A stretch of DNA of 64,000 bases from Aegilops tauschii subsp. strangulata (GCF_002575655.3 NC_053035.3:499688601-499752600), one strand, 5' to 3'; counted from the stretch's first letter, positions 44,779 through 56,932 are shown. Made by a program: numbers and translations. The notes: generated from the sequence alone by a model not told the origin.

Positions 44779-45322
44779 ACCCTTTCTCATTTTATTTTCA
44801 CTAGCAATATCCGTCCTACTACTTCTAGGGTTCTATAACTTCTAGTTGTTTTTTTTGGCATTTTAGCCTGTGTCTACTGGTTTGTGTACAACTACCATTT
44901 CTCTTTCTTGGTCACGTGGGAAGGCATGCTCCCTTTTCCATAGCTAGGCTTTCTTTTTGTTCTATTGCTCCTTTTTTTTCTTTTCCCTTTAAATATTTCT
45001 GAAAAAAAGATAAAAAAAAATCAACACAAACCAGCCCAAGTCAGTCAAGCCCATCACAGAAAACAACAGACAAAGGACAACCGAGGCCGCAAACAAGCCC
45101 AGCAAGCAAACATCACAAAACGAGCGACCAGAAATAGCAACCAAAAACAATATAATGCACCGCAGACAACAATATTATTATTTCTCTCAATAATCATAAC
45201 ATATACTACTTATTTGACTTAGCTCACGACTTTGTTAATCTCACTTTCCTCAAAGATATTGATCTATTAGTTGTGTACAACAGGTGGATCGAACTGATGG
45301 TCTTATCCCCGTCGTCGACTAA
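44779..45322. other. Low-copy-looking DNA, probable 3' flank of the defensin-like gene
   Basis: AT-rich, with an A/C-rich stretch at 45000-45130 and no coding signal. On the minus strand the first ~150 bases after the stop at 45323 contain AATAATAATATT-like words near 45165-45190 that could act in polyadenylation. Confidence 0.4.
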
Positions 45323-45793
45323 TTAAGCGCCCATGTTACTCATGACCGGAGGGTCTCTATAGCAACAACACTGAAGCGCGGGATACGGTTTTAGTGTGCC
45401 ATGGTCCGGCTCGCAGGAACCTTTCAGATTGTTTCCAGGAATATTGTCCACGCATGTCTTCTGACAGTCATCTGGGAAGCAGTTCTGGTGTGGCTCGAAA
45501 CATCCAACTGCGCGCACACACAAAGAGGCAAACAAAAAACATAGAACATCATTTTGTTACTCCAACTAATTAATTCGTGTTGGATAATTACGTGTACAAA
45601 AATATATCCATCATGCTCAACATCGTAAGATATATACATCTTGTGAAAAACTGACAAGACGCTAGTAATTAAGAGAACGTACGTACGTACCATAGACTGA
45701 ACCTGCCGAGGAGAGATCAAGGGTCGCCATGAGCATGAGAGCCCCCAAGCACACGGCAACAACCCTGTTCTTCGTAAAGACTGCCATGACCAT
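45323..45793 (-). CDS. Secreted defensin-like cysteine-rich peptide, two exons
   Basis: Exon 1 (45793-45691) starts MVMAVFTKNRVVAVCLGALM, a signal peptide with a hydrophobic core and a likely cut after SSA. The intron (45690-45508, 183 bp) has GTACGT...GCGCAG borders and phase 1. Exon 2 (45507-45323) encodes the mature part, starting VGCFEPHQNCFPDDCQKTC and ending CCCYRDPPVMSNMGA. The product has 95 residues. The mature Cys spacing is C-x6-C-x4-C-x3-C-x12-C-x15-CCC, including C-x3-C, a G-S-C (GxC) and a final C-x-C, the signature of the CS-alpha-beta (defensin-like, DEFL) fold. One intron after the signal peptide is also usual in that family. Such peptides act outside the cell in defence or reproduction; which one is unknown. 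No lesion is seen. Confidence 0.78.
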
Positions 45794-45842
45794 GAGGACC
45801 CAAGAAAACTTGATGAAGTGGGCACGCTCACCCTTCGTTGCG

Positions 45843-45850
45843 TTTATATA
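45843..45850 (-). promoter_or_regulatory. TATA box of the defensin-like gene
   Basis: TATATAAA on the minus strand, 50 bases upstream of the first ATG at 45793. This places transcription start near 45815 and leaves a short 5' UTR of about 20-25 bases. Confidence 0.65.
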
Positions 45851-46397
45851 GACCCAAATAGGCGGAGATCACGGAGTACCAAATAGTTAATGCATTAATT
45901 ATCGTACAATTAGAATACTAGTGGGAATTATCTCGTATTAAATGCATTAAGTGGGCGTAAATTAGTATAGGGCTTATCTGGTGCATCAATTTTACTATTT
46001 GATTTACACGCCAAATATGGTGAATGTACAACTTGTTATCTCGTGTCGGAGCAAATTATTCTTAGCTTGCATCCGAATCCAATATTAATTGCTTTTTTAA
46101 CATAGTACAAACGCATACGCTCTTATAGACACACATATAATCACCTATATGAATGCAAGAACACACACCCAACCCCTATGAACACCTCTGAGATACCGAG
46201 CCGACACGTCATCTTGAGATTCATCAAATCATCACAGACACCTCCGTTGTTGACGAGAGTTTATGCGGCCGTTAGGTTTTATCTATTGGATATACTTAGG
46301 TTTCTTTCGTGCACTTCCCTAGGGAGGCAAACTGTGTCTGTCAAGAGCCAGCTAGGTCTGCGGTTTCGATCTCATGAGCCGCCAACACCAGTTGTAA
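45851..46397. other. Promoter-side flank and dispersed repeat
   Basis: 45851-46030 is AT-rich upstream sequence of the defensin-like gene. 46040-46390 (words ACACCTCTGAGATACCGAGCC and CATCTTGAGATTCATCAAATC) resembles a dispersed Triticeae repeat often seen near genes. I cannot assign it to a class. No gene is seen. Confidence 0.4.
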
Positions 46398-46986
46398 GAG
46401 CATCTACAGGCGGGTGCCCCAACCACCCTCAAACGCCCCTGAGGATGCCCCGGTAAAAAAAGCACCTGCCCAAGACGGGCTCCTCATACCGGCCCTAAAC
46501 GCCACGTCAGACCAGACAACCCAAGCCCACCAGGAATTCACAACTAATCTCCCAAGTCCACAAAACCCACCACCTCTTCCTCGGCAAGAGCGGCGATGTC
46601 AACAATGGAAGCCGAGGCAAGGATGCAGGCAGAGCATGCGATAAGGATGTAGGTGGAGCAGGAGCCAAGGATGGTCGTGGAGCACGCGAGATGGATGGCG
46701 TCTGGTGAGTGATCCGGCCAGTGAGTGTTCCGTCACGCTCGGACTTCAATTTTATCTTGGGATGTCCGGATTGCTGAAACATGATTTTTTTGCTTTGTGC
46801 ATTGTCAAACTGTTGAATTGTGATGAATGTCTGTGCTATTATCTATGTGCATGAATTGCATGGACTTGGCGATCCACAGTCGAGTTGTGCAGCTATCAGC
46901 GAGATGAAGGGTTGTCCGTCGTTGTCTGTGGACACGCGCGCGGGCGTATAGGGGGCAAATTTGCCAAGTCCGTCTATAGATGCTCT
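46398..46986. mobile_element. PIF/Harbinger MITE, 589 bp
   Basis: The ends are GAGCATCTACAGGCGG and, inverted, GAGCATCTATAGACGG. The target duplication TAA lies at 46395-46397 and 46987-46989. There is no transposase. The interior is GC-rich on the left and contains inner palindromes. The same terminus starts the truncated element at 49434. Confidence 0.85.
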
Positions 46987-46989
46987 AAG

Positions 46990-47399
46990 GTGGATGGTGG
47001 ATGACGTAACCGTTTTTGATTTAAAAAAGTTATGAGACTTTGTTAAGGATGTATCACAAAAAAGTTGGTCTCTCTTCTCCAAAAGCAACTATAAGATGAA
47101 ACTTGAGTCAGTGGCATAGATACTTTTTAAGGGATAAAGTCGTTCCACTTTATTAAACCTGAATGTTCATGGATATCATTACATGATCATGAGGAACGCC
47201 AAGCCACAAATGCCGGCCTGTTGTAAGCGATAAAGTTGTACTAGCTAAAAAATGAGCTTCAAAATGAGCCAATGCAATAGATGGATGGGGCTGATCCTAT
47301 ATGACGAGGAGGGCACCCCCCAGCTCCCTGCGTATGTTCTGGGGCGGCCCATGTGGGGCGCGAGGTCACCCAGTATTTCTTTCTTTTTCCTTTTCTATT
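46990..47399. other. No gene seen
   Basis: Contains TTCCACTTTATTAAACCTGAA near 47144-47165, reminiscent of a LINE 3' end on the minus strand, but no duplication could be found. From about 47290 the sequence leads into the AT-rich repeat block. Confidence 0.3.
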
Positions 47400-48080
47400 T
47401 TCTATTTTTATTTTCATTTTTTCAACTTTCGAAAATATTCGAAATTAATATGTTTTAAAATATTGAACATTGTTTCGAAACCATGAACATTTTTAAATCC
47501 ACGAACAATATTTAAAAATCAAGAATACATTATTACAAATTTATGAACAGTTTTTGAAATCATGAACATTTTCTAAAATCATGAACATTTTTTTTAATTC
47601 ATGATTTTTCTGAAATAGTGAAAAATTTCAAATTCGTGAGCATTCCTTTAACCTGATTTTTGTTTGAATTTGCAAAAGTGTATTTATGAAGTCGTGAACT
47701 TTCTTTCAAACCTTGAACATTTTACTTATTTGGTGAAGAATTTTAAAAATCATTAAGGTTTCTTATTTTGTGAACATGTTTTTGAAATCGTGAACATTTT
47801 CTGAAAATCGTGAACAATTTTTTGAAATAGTCAACATTTTTCAATTTCGTGAAAATTCTTTCCACCATGAACATATTTTTTAATTTCTAATAGTTTCTTT
47901 TTGAAATCATGACCATTTTTTGGAAGAATGAATTTTTTTAAATTTGATAAAAAAATTATGCATTTTGGAATTTGTGCACATGTTTTTGGAATCTTATACA
48001 TTTTTAAAATTTGTGAACATTTTTATGCTTTCCCGATTTTTTGGGTCAAAATGCACATTTTTAAAATTTGTGGAACTTTT
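47400..48080. repeat. AT-rich degenerate tandem array (GAACATTTTT words)
   Basis: About 25 loosely spaced copies of TGAACATTTTTNNAAATC with ~18-25-bp spacing. Outside it, TCCTATATGACG (47293) and the inverted CGCCATATAGGA (48223) could be terminal repeats of a Mutator-like or foldback element, but I found no matching target duplication. Arrays of this type are common in wheat intergenic DNA. Confidence 0.6.
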
Positions 48081-48504
48081 GTAAGCGCGAATTAATGTTA
48101 TAGTAAACAGAAAAACCAAAAGAAAAAAGAAAAAAGAAAAAGATTGAAAAAAATGGGCCGACCATATATGGGCACTCTAGCAGAGAGATTGTTGCACGCT
48201 ACCGCTCCTCCAGCGCCACACGCGCCATATAGGAGGTCCGGATGGATGGATAGACAGATTGACTTGGTTTGGATTGAACTCGGCGTTGGGCCAGACAAAT
48301 CTCCAACGGGCTGACTAGTCAATCAAGGCCAATCACATCCTCATTCACAACATCCCTAAAAAAATCCTCATTCACAACAAAAGAAAAAAAAAACATGTGG
48401 GTTTCATATACCACATGCACCTGTAATTCTAGTCGTTAATTCACTCGTCTTCCTCCTAGAAACCAGATGCAAGAAAATCAGTTGTGGAGGCACGGTGGAC
48501 CAAG
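48081..48504. other. No gene seen
   Basis: Right edge of the AT-rich block, an A-rich tract near 48115-48145, and unassigned sequence. A short duplication AAATCCTCATTCACAAC/CACATCCTCATTCACAAC lies at about 48336-48380. Confidence 0.3.
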
Positions 48505-49260
48505 CCAGAGCAAGGATGGGTGAAGCTTAATACTGACTGCTCCTTCGCCATGTCTGAAGTGGCCGGAGCGGGTATGTTCCTGAGGAACTCTTCTGGCGAC
48601 ATTATTTGCTCAGCGTCCATAGCCTTTTTTTAAAACCATATAGGGGTTTTATTTCAAAATTACAGGGTTACAATCGAGAGGCAGTGCAATAAGTCCTCAC
48701 AACATGGAGGACATCTGCTCATCCACACCGCAGTACATGACTCGGTACGGGTATATTTTGTCATACAATATGCTGCCCTGTTTTGCGCTTTACACATGTT
48801 CTGTGGAACAAACTACCTTTCATTTATCATCGACTTGATTTCTGCTACCAGATGTCCATAAGCCAAACGAGACAAGCTATCACTTGTGAGGAAGAATCAG
48901 ATTGCACCATTACTTGTCGCTTTTTATATTGTAACACTAGGGCCATCCCTGCATAAGTGCACGTATATCCGCCTCCAACGCCTCTTTACAATTAAAAATA
49001 ACTCGATAAGCAGCAAAAATTACCGATCCATCGTCGCGTCGCAAGACCATTCCAACACCTGCACTGCCATCTTAAGACAAGTAAGAGCCATCAACAGACA
49101 AGGCCGTCCAGTTCGCCAGAGGTAGTGGCTAAGGAGTTGTAGGCACCGTCTGTTGTACAACTGGACTGCCTCCAGGTGGCATGCAGAGCCTTATACTCTT
49201 GCAGGGATGCATTGAAAGCTGAGCTTTGTGCTTGTATGGAGGGTTTATATTCGTCTATGT
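48505..49260 (+). pseudogene. LINE-type RNase H remnant (+) interrupted by a second LINE fragment
   Basis: 48505-48618 encodes PEQGWVKLNTDCSFAMSEVA and GMFLRNSSGDIICSAS, the start of a LINE-type RNase H domain. It resumes at about 49180 with CRALYSCRDALKAELCACME, the next part of the same domain. The break between is filled by a minus-strand LINE 3' end (48622-49165). No start, stop or intact frame is present. Confidence 0.6.
48622..49165 (-). mobile_element. 5'-truncated LINE 3' end
   Basis: The minus strand gives an RNase H fragment with VGMVLRRDDGSVIFAAYRV and CKEALEADIRALMQGW (near 49110-48940), then a 3' UTR ending GGTTTTAAAAAAAGG, a poly(A) tail whose complement lies at 48628-48635. 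The target duplication is unclear (CATAGCC and CAGAGCC at the two sides). Confidence 0.55.
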
Positions 49261-49433
49261 TGGAATTTGGCCCTCATGATCGATCACATCAAACTACCAT
49301 GAACACGCGCACACAAAAACTAATAGCCAAGGGTCCTTGTCGTGCCCTTTGTTTCTCTCTTTATTTTCTCTTTTCATACTATAAACTCACACCTTAGGCT
49401 GTGCTTGTATACACGCACTAGAAAATGAACTAA

Positions 49434-49552
49434 GAGCATCTACAGCCGGACCTCTCAAACCCGCCTCATATGCCTGGGCGGCTTGCCTGGTCGCGAAATT
49501 TTGATCCGGATTGGCGCCTCAAACGCCCGGGTGACCAGCACCCCCCACATCC
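49434..49552. mobile_element. Left end of a Harbinger element, cut by copia
   Basis: The terminus GAGCATCTACAGCCGGACC is preceded by TAA (49431-49433). Its right partner is not in the window because the copia element starts at 49553 and the remaining flank lies beyond the CACTA element. Confidence 0.6.
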
Positions 49553-51326
49553 TGTTGGGAAACGTAGCATGCAATTTCCAAAAAATTCCTACGCTCGCGC
49601 AAGATCTATCGAGGAGATGCATAACAACGAGAGGGGGAGAGTGTGTCTACGTATCCTCATAGACCGAAAGCGGAAGCGTTTGACAACGCGGTTGATGTAG
49701 TCGAACTTCTTCTCGTTCCGACCGATCAAGTACCGAACGTACGACACCTCTGAGTTCTGCACACGTTCAGCTCGATGACGTCCCTCGAACTCTTGATCCA
49801 GCAGAGTGTCGAGGAATTAGATGAGTTCCGTCAGCACGACAGTGTGGTGACGGTCATGGTGAAGTGAGCCGTGCAGAGTTTCGCCTAAGCACTACGAAGA
49901 TATGACCGAGGGTGTAATCTGTGGAGGGGGGCGCCGCACATGGCTAACAATTGTTGTTCTGTGTTGTAGGCGCCCCCTCCCCATGTATATATAGGTGGGA
50001 GAGGGAGGGGAGAAGCAAGGGGGCACCCCAAGTAGGAGGAATCCTAATTGGACGCCTCCCCAATTCGACCTCCCCCCTTCCATAAGTTTCGGAGGGGGAA
50101 GGAAGGAGGAGGGAGGAGGGAAGGAAGGGGGAGGCCGAATCCCTCCCCTTCCTTCTCTCTTCCGCTCTTTCCTTCTCCTCTGGTTCGGCCCATATGGGGG
50201 GCGCAGCAGCCCCTGCTGGCTGCTGCATCTCCCCTCTTGGCCCATTAGGCCCATATGTTTTGCCGGGGGTGCCCGGAACCCCTTTCGGTGACCCGATATG
50301 TACCCGGTACCCTCTGGAACATTTCCGGTGTCCGAATACTATCGTCCTATATATCAATCTTTACCTATCGACCATTTCGAGACTCCTCGGCATGTCCGTG
50401 ATCTCATCCGGGACTCCGAACAGCATCCGGTCACCAAATCACATAACTCATATAATACAAAATCATCATCGAACGTTAAGCGTGCGGACCCTACGGGTTC
50501 GAGAACTATGTAGACATGACCGAGACACCTCTTCGGTCAATAACCAATAGCCGAACCTGGATGCTCATATTGGCTCCCACATATTCTACGAAGATCTTTA
50601 TCGGTCGAACCATTATGACAACATACGTTATTCCCTTTGTCATCGGTATGTTACTTGCCCGAGATTCAATCATCGGTATCTTCATACGTAGTTCAATCTC
50701 GATACCGGCAAGTCTCTTTACTCGTTCCGTAATGCACGTATCATCCTGCAACTAACTCATTAGTCACTTTTCTTTCAAGGCTTCTTATGATGTGCATTAC
50801 CGAGAGGGCCCAGAGATACCTCTCCGATACTCGGAGTGAGAAATCCTCATCTCGATCTATGCCAACCCAACAAACACCTTCGGAGATACCTATAGAGCAT
50901 CTTTATAATCACCCAGTTACGTTGTGACATTTGATAGCACACAAGGCATTCCTCCGGTATCTGGGAGTTGCATAATCTCATAGTCGGAGAGGAATATGTA
51001 TTTGACATGAAGAAAGCAATAGCAATAAAACCGAACGATCATAATGCTAAGCTAACAAATGGGTCTTGTCCATCACATCATTCTCCTAATGATGTGATCG
51101 TGTTCATCAAATGACATCACATGTCTATGGTAAGGAAACTTAACCATCTTTGGTTAACGAGCTAGTCTAGTAAAGGCTTACTAGGGACACGATGTTTTGT
51201 CTATGTATCCACACATGTATCAAGTTTCTGGTTAATACAATTCTAGCATGAATAATAAACATATATCATGATATGAGGAAATATAAAATAACAACTTTAT
51301 TATTGCCTCAAGGGCATATTTCCTTC
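49553..51326 (-). repeat. 3' LTR (left) of copia
   Basis: 1774 bp; TGTTGGGAAACG...GCATATTTCCTTCA on the + strand. Confidence 0.85.
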
Positions 51327-51623
51327 AGTCTCCCACTTGCGCTAGAGTCAATAATCTAGTTCACATCGCCATGTGATTTAACACTAATAGTTGACATCTT
51401 AATGTGATTAACAACCATAGTTCACATCGCCATGTGACCAACACCCAAAGGGTTTACTAGAGTCAATAATGTAGTTCACATCGCTATGTGATTAGCACCC
51501 AAAGAGTACTAAGGTGTGATCATGTTTTGCTTGTGAGAGAAGTTTAGTCGACGGGTCTGCCACATTCAGATCCGTTTGTATTTTGCAAATTTCTATGTCT
51601 ACAATGCTCTGCATGGAGCTACT

Positions 51624-54574
51624 CTAGCTAATTGCTCCCACGTTCAATACGTATCTAGATTGAGACTTTGAGTCATCTAGATCAGTGCCAAAGCTTGAAT
51701 CGACATAACTCTTTACGACAAACTCTTTATCACTTCCATAACCGAGAAACATTTCCTTAGTCCTTTTAAGGTAACTAAGGATAATTTTGACCGATGTCCA
51801 GTGATCCACTCGTGGATTACTTTGGTACCTCCCTGCTAAACTTATAGCAAGGCACACATCAGGTCTGGTACACAGCATAGCATACATGATAGAACCTATG
51901 GCTGAGGCATAGGGAATGACTTTCATTTTCTTTCTATCTTCTGCAGTGGTCGGGCATTGAGCCTGACTCAATTTCACACCTTGTAACACAGGCAAGAACC
52001 CTTTCTTTGACTGATCCATTTTGAACTTCTTCAAAACTTTGTCAAGGTATGTGCTTTGTGAAAGTCCTATTAAGCGTCTTGATCTATCTCTACAGATCTT
52101 GATGCCCAATATATAAGCAGCTTCACTGAGGTCTTTCATTGAAAAACTCTTATTCAAGTATCCTTTTATGCTATCCAAAAATTCTATGTCATTTGCAATC
52201 AACAATATGCCATCCCCATATAATATTAGAAATGATGCAGAGCTCCCACTCACTTTCTTGTAAATACAGGCTTCTCCGAAAGTCTGTATAAAACCATATG
52301 CTTTGATCACCTCATCAAAGCGTATATTCCAACTCCGAGATGCTTGCACCAGTCCATAAATGGATCGTTGGAGCTTGCACACTTTGTTAGCACCTTTAGG
52401 ATCGACAAAACCTTCTGGTTGCATCATATACAATTCTTCTTTAAGAAATCCATTAAGGAATGCAGTTTTGATGTCCATTTCCCAGATTTCATAATCATAA
52501 AATGGGGAAATTGCTAACATGATTCGGACAGGCTTAAGCATCGCTACGAGTGAGAAAGTCTCATCGTAGCCAACTCCTTGAACTTGTCGAAAACCTTTTG
52601 CGATAAGTCGAGCTTTATAGATAGTAACATTACCATCAGCGTCAGTCTTCTTCTTGAAGATCCATTTATTCTCTATGGGTCGCCGTTGATCGGGCATATC
52701 CACCAAAGTCCACACTTTGTTCTCATACATGGATCCTATCTCAGATTTCATGGCTTCAAGCCATTATCGAAATCTGGGCTCATCATAGCTTCTTCATAGT
52801 TCATAGGTTCGTCATGGTCAAGTAACATGACTTCCAGAACAGGATTATTGTACACTCTGGTGCAGATCTTGCTCTGGTTGACCTACGAGGTTCAGTAGTA
52901 ACTTGATCTAAAGTTTCATGATCATCATCATTAGCTTCCTCTCTAGTTTGTGTAGGCATCACGGGAACGGAATTCTCGGATGAGCTACTTTCCAAATTGA
53001 GAGAAGGTACAATTACCTCATCAAGTTCTACTTTCCTCTCACTCACTTCTTTCGGGAGAAACTCCTTCTCTAGAAAGGTTCCATTCTTGGCAACAAAGAT
53101 CTTGCCTTCGGATCTGTGGTAGAAGGTGTACCCAATTGTTTCCTTAGGGTATCCTATGAATACGCACTTCTCCGATTTGGGTTCGAGCTTATCAGGCTGA
53201 AGCCTTTTGACATAAGCATCACATCCCCAAGCTTTAAGAAACGGCAGCTTAGGTTTATTGCCAAACCACAGTTCATACGGTGTCGTCTCAACGGATTTTG
53301 ACGGGGCCCTATTTCACGTGAATGCAGCTGTCTCTAATGCATAACCCCAAAACGATAGTGGTAAATCGGTAAGAGACATCATAGATCACACCATATCAAA
53401 TAAAGTACGGTTACGACGTTCGGACACACCATTACGCTGTGGTGTTCCAGGTGGCGTGATTTGTGAAACTATTCCACATTGTTTTAAATGAAGGGCAAGC
53501 TCGTAACTCAAATATTCACCTCCACGATCAGATCGTAGAAACTTTATTTTCTTGTTACGATGGTTCTCCACTTCACTCTGAAATTCTTTGAACTTTTCAA
53601 ATGTTTCAGACTTGTGTTTCATTAAGTAGATATACCCATATCTCCTCAAATCATCTATGAAGGTCAGAAAATAACGATACCCGCCGCTAGCTTCAACACT
53701 CATCGGACCGCATACATCAGTATTTGTTATTTCCAATAAGTCATTGGATTGCTACATTGTTCCGGAGAACGGAGTTTTAGTCATCTTTCCCATGAGGCAT
53801 GGTTCGCAAGTATCAAATGATTCATAATCAAGTGATTCCAAAAGTCCATCTGCATGGAGTTTCTTCATGCGCTTTACACCAATATCACCTAAACGGCAGT
53901 GCCATAAATATGTTGCACTATCATTATCAACTTTGCATCTTTTTGGCATCAATATTATGAATATATGTATCACTACGATCGAGATTCAGTAAACCATTAA
54001 CATTGGGTGTATGACCATAGAAGGTTTTATTCATGTAAACAGAATAACAACCATTTAATGGCTTAAATGAATAACGGTATTGCAATAAACACGATCTAAT
54101 CTTGTTCATGCTCAACGCAAACACCAAATAACATTTATTTAGGTTCAACACTAATCCCAAAAGTATAGGGAGTGTGTGATGATGATCATATCAATCTCGG
54201 AACCACTTCCAACACACATCGTCACTTTACCCTCAACTAGTCTCCATTTATTCTGCAACTCCTGTTTCGAGTTACTAATCTTAGCAACCGAACAGGTTTT
54301 CAAATACCTAGGGGCTACTACTAGTATTAGTAAGGTACACATCAATAACATGTATATCAAATATACCTTTGTTCACCTTGCCATCCTTCTTATCCGCCAA
54401 ATAATTGGGGTAGTTCCGCTTCCAGTGACCATTTCTTTTGCAGTAGAAGCACTCAGTTTCAGGCTTAGGTCCAGCTTTGGGCTTCTTCACGGGAGTGACA
54501 ACTTGCTTGTCATTCTTCTTGAAGTTCCCTTTCTTTTCCTTTGCCCTTTTTCTTGAAACTAGTGGCCTTGTCAA
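51624..54574 (-). pseudogene. Copia gag (part) and pol, with a lost RT active site
   Basis: Minus-strand blocks. A CCHC knuckle CFYCKRNGHWKRNYP (54308-54574) has Tyr at the last Cys. GAG-pre-integrase WHCRLGDIGVKRMKKL (about 53752-53973) follows. The integrase core (53386-53736) keeps ITNTDVCGPM, FLRSDRGGEY and GVSERRNRTL, so its catalytic set looks present. An RT/RNase H frame of 375 codons (52751-51624) shows DMDIKTAFLN-like EMDIKTAFLNGF, SIYGLVQASRSWN and, where YVDD is expected, LYGDGILL, so the catalytic Asp pair is broken. RNase H contains SYVDSSFGTDLDDSKSQS. Stops near 53740, 53340 and 52765 interrupt the chain. Confidence 0.82.
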
Positions 54575-54697
54575 CCATCAATACTTGATACTCTTTCTTG
54601 ATTTCTACCTTCGCCGATTTCAGCATCGCGAAGAGCTCGGGAATCTTTTTCGTTATTCCGTGCACATTATAGTTCATCCCGAAGTTTTAGTAGCTTG

Positions 54698-56932
54698 GAT
54701 CCAGGAGTGGATCACTGGACAGCGGTCAAAGTTATCCTTAGTTACCTAAGAGGACTAAGGAAATATTTCTCGGTTATGGAGGTAATAAAGAGTTCGTCGT
54801 AAAGAGTTACGTCGATGTAAACTTTTACACCGATCCAGATGACTCTGAGTCTCAATCTGGATACATATTGAAAGTGGGAGAAATTAGCTAGAGTAGCTCC
54901 ATGCAGAGCATTGTAGACATAGAATATTTGCAAAATACATACGGATCTGAATGTGGCAGACCCGTTGACTAAACTTCTCTCACAAGCAAAACATGATCAC
55001 ACCTAAGTACTATTTGGGTGTTAATCAATGGCGATGTGAACTAGATTATTGACTCTAGTAAACCCTTTGGGTATTGGTCACATGGCGATGTGAACTATAG
55101 AGTGTTAAATCACATGATGATGTGAACTATTGGTGTTAAATCACCTGGTGATGTGAACTAGATTATTGACTCTAGTGCAAGTGGGAGACTGAAGGAAATA
55201 TGCCCTAGAGGCAATAATAAAGTTGTTATTTATATTTCCTTATATCATGATAAATGTTTATTATTCATGCTAGAATTGTATTAACCGGAAACTTAGTACA
55301 TGTGTGAATACATAGACAAACAAAGTGTCCCTAGTATGCCTCTACTTGACTAGCTCGTTTATCAAAGATGGTTAAGTTTCCTAACCATAGAAGTGTGTTG
55401 TCATTTGATGTACGGGATCACATCATTAGAGAATAATGTGATGGACAAGACCCATCCATTAGCTTAGCGTTATGATCGTTTTGTTTTATTGCTATTTCTT
55501 TCATCATGACTTATACAGGTTCCTCTGACTATGAGATTATGCAACTTACGAATACCGGAGGAACACCCTGTGTGCTATCAAACGTCACAATGTAACTTGG
55601 TGATTATAAAGATGCTCTACAGGTGTCTCCGATGGTGTTTGATGAGTTGGCATAGATCGAGATTATGATTTGCCACTCCGTGTTTCGGACAGGTATCTCT
55701 GGGCCCTCTCGGTAACGCACATAACTATGAGCCTTGCAAGCAATGTGTCTAATGAGTTAGTCACAGGATGATGCATTACGGAACGAGTAAAGAGACTTGC
55801 CGGTAACGAGATTGAACTAGGTATGATGATACCGACGATCGAATCTCGGGCAAGTAACATACCGATGACAAAGGGAACAACGTATGTTGTTATGCGGTTT
55901 GACCGATAAAGATCTTCGTAGAATATGTAGGAGCCAATATGAACATCCAGGTTCCGCTATTGGTTATTGACCGGAGATGTGTCTCGGTCATGTCTACATA
56001 GTTGTCGAACCCGTAGGGTCCGCACACTTAACATTCGATGATGATTTGTATTATGAGTTATGTGATTTGATGTACCGAAGTTTGTTCGGAGTCCCGGATG
56101 AGATGACAGACATGACGAGGAGTCTCGAAATGGTCGAGACATAAAGATTGATATATTGGAAGGTTTTGTTTGGACACCGGAATGGTTTCGGAAAGGTTCG
56201 GACATTTTCCGGAGTACCTAGGGTTACCGGAACCCCCCCCCCCCCCCGGGACTTAATGGGCCTTCATGGGCCCTAGTGGAGAAAGGAGGCAGCAGCCAGG
56301 TGGTGGCGCGCGCCCCCAAGCCCAAACCGAATTGGACTAGGGTTAGGGGGCCCGGCCCCCCTTCATCCTCTCCTCCTCCTCCTTCCCTCCTTCTCTTAGT
56401 GGGAATAGGAAAGGGGGGGGCGAATCCTACTTGGACCGGGAGTCCAAGTAGGACTCCCCCCCATGGCGCGCCCCCCTTGGGCCGGCCACCTCTCCTCCCC
56501 CCTTTATATACGTGGGAGGGGGCACCCCAAAGGCACACCAAGCCTTCTCTTAGCTGTGTGCGGTGCCCCCCTCCACAGTTAGACACCTCGGTCATATCGT
56601 CGTAGTGCTTAGGCGAAGCCCTGCGCCGGTAACTTCATCATCACCGTCGCCATGCCGTCGTGCTGACAGAACTCTCCCTCATCCTCAACTGGATCAAGAG
56701 ATCGAGGGACGTCATCGAGGTGAACGTGTGCTGAACGCGGAGGTGCCGTACGTTCGGTGCTTGGATCGGTTGGATCGCGAAGGCGTTCGACTACATCAAC
56801 CGCGTTACTAACGCTTCCGCTTTCGGTCTATGAGGGTACGTGGACACACTCTCCCCGCTTGTTGCTATGCTTCTCCTAGATAGATCTTGCGTGATCATAG
56901 GATTTGTTTTTTGAAATACTACGTTCCCCAAC
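54698..56932 (+). mobile_element. Inverted 3' fragment of another copia element (RNase H to 3' LTR)
   Basis: At 54698 minus-strand gag text stops abruptly. Plus-strand RNase H text starts (GVDHWTAVKVILSYLRG), followed by an untranslated region with three ATGGTGATGTGAACTA-like repeats, the purine tract GCAAGTGGGAGAC, and a full 3' LTR (55190-56932). Leader sequence of the minus-strand element resumes at 56933. The fragment has no 5' half and no second LTR. Insertion followed by deletion, or ectopic recombination, are both possible. Confidence 0.75.
55190..56932 (+). repeat. Copia LTR, plus orientation
   Basis: TGAAGGAAATATGCCCTAGA...CTACGTTCCCCAACG, about 1743 bp. It has a run of 15 C at about 56233. 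It is related to but distinct from 49553-51326 read in reverse. Confidence 0.85.

Noticed and set aside
47290..48235. Possible Mutator-like/foldback element around the AT-rich array
   Set aside because: The short inverted ends TCCTATAT/ATATAGGA are suggestive, but I found no matching target duplication, so only the repeat array is annotated.
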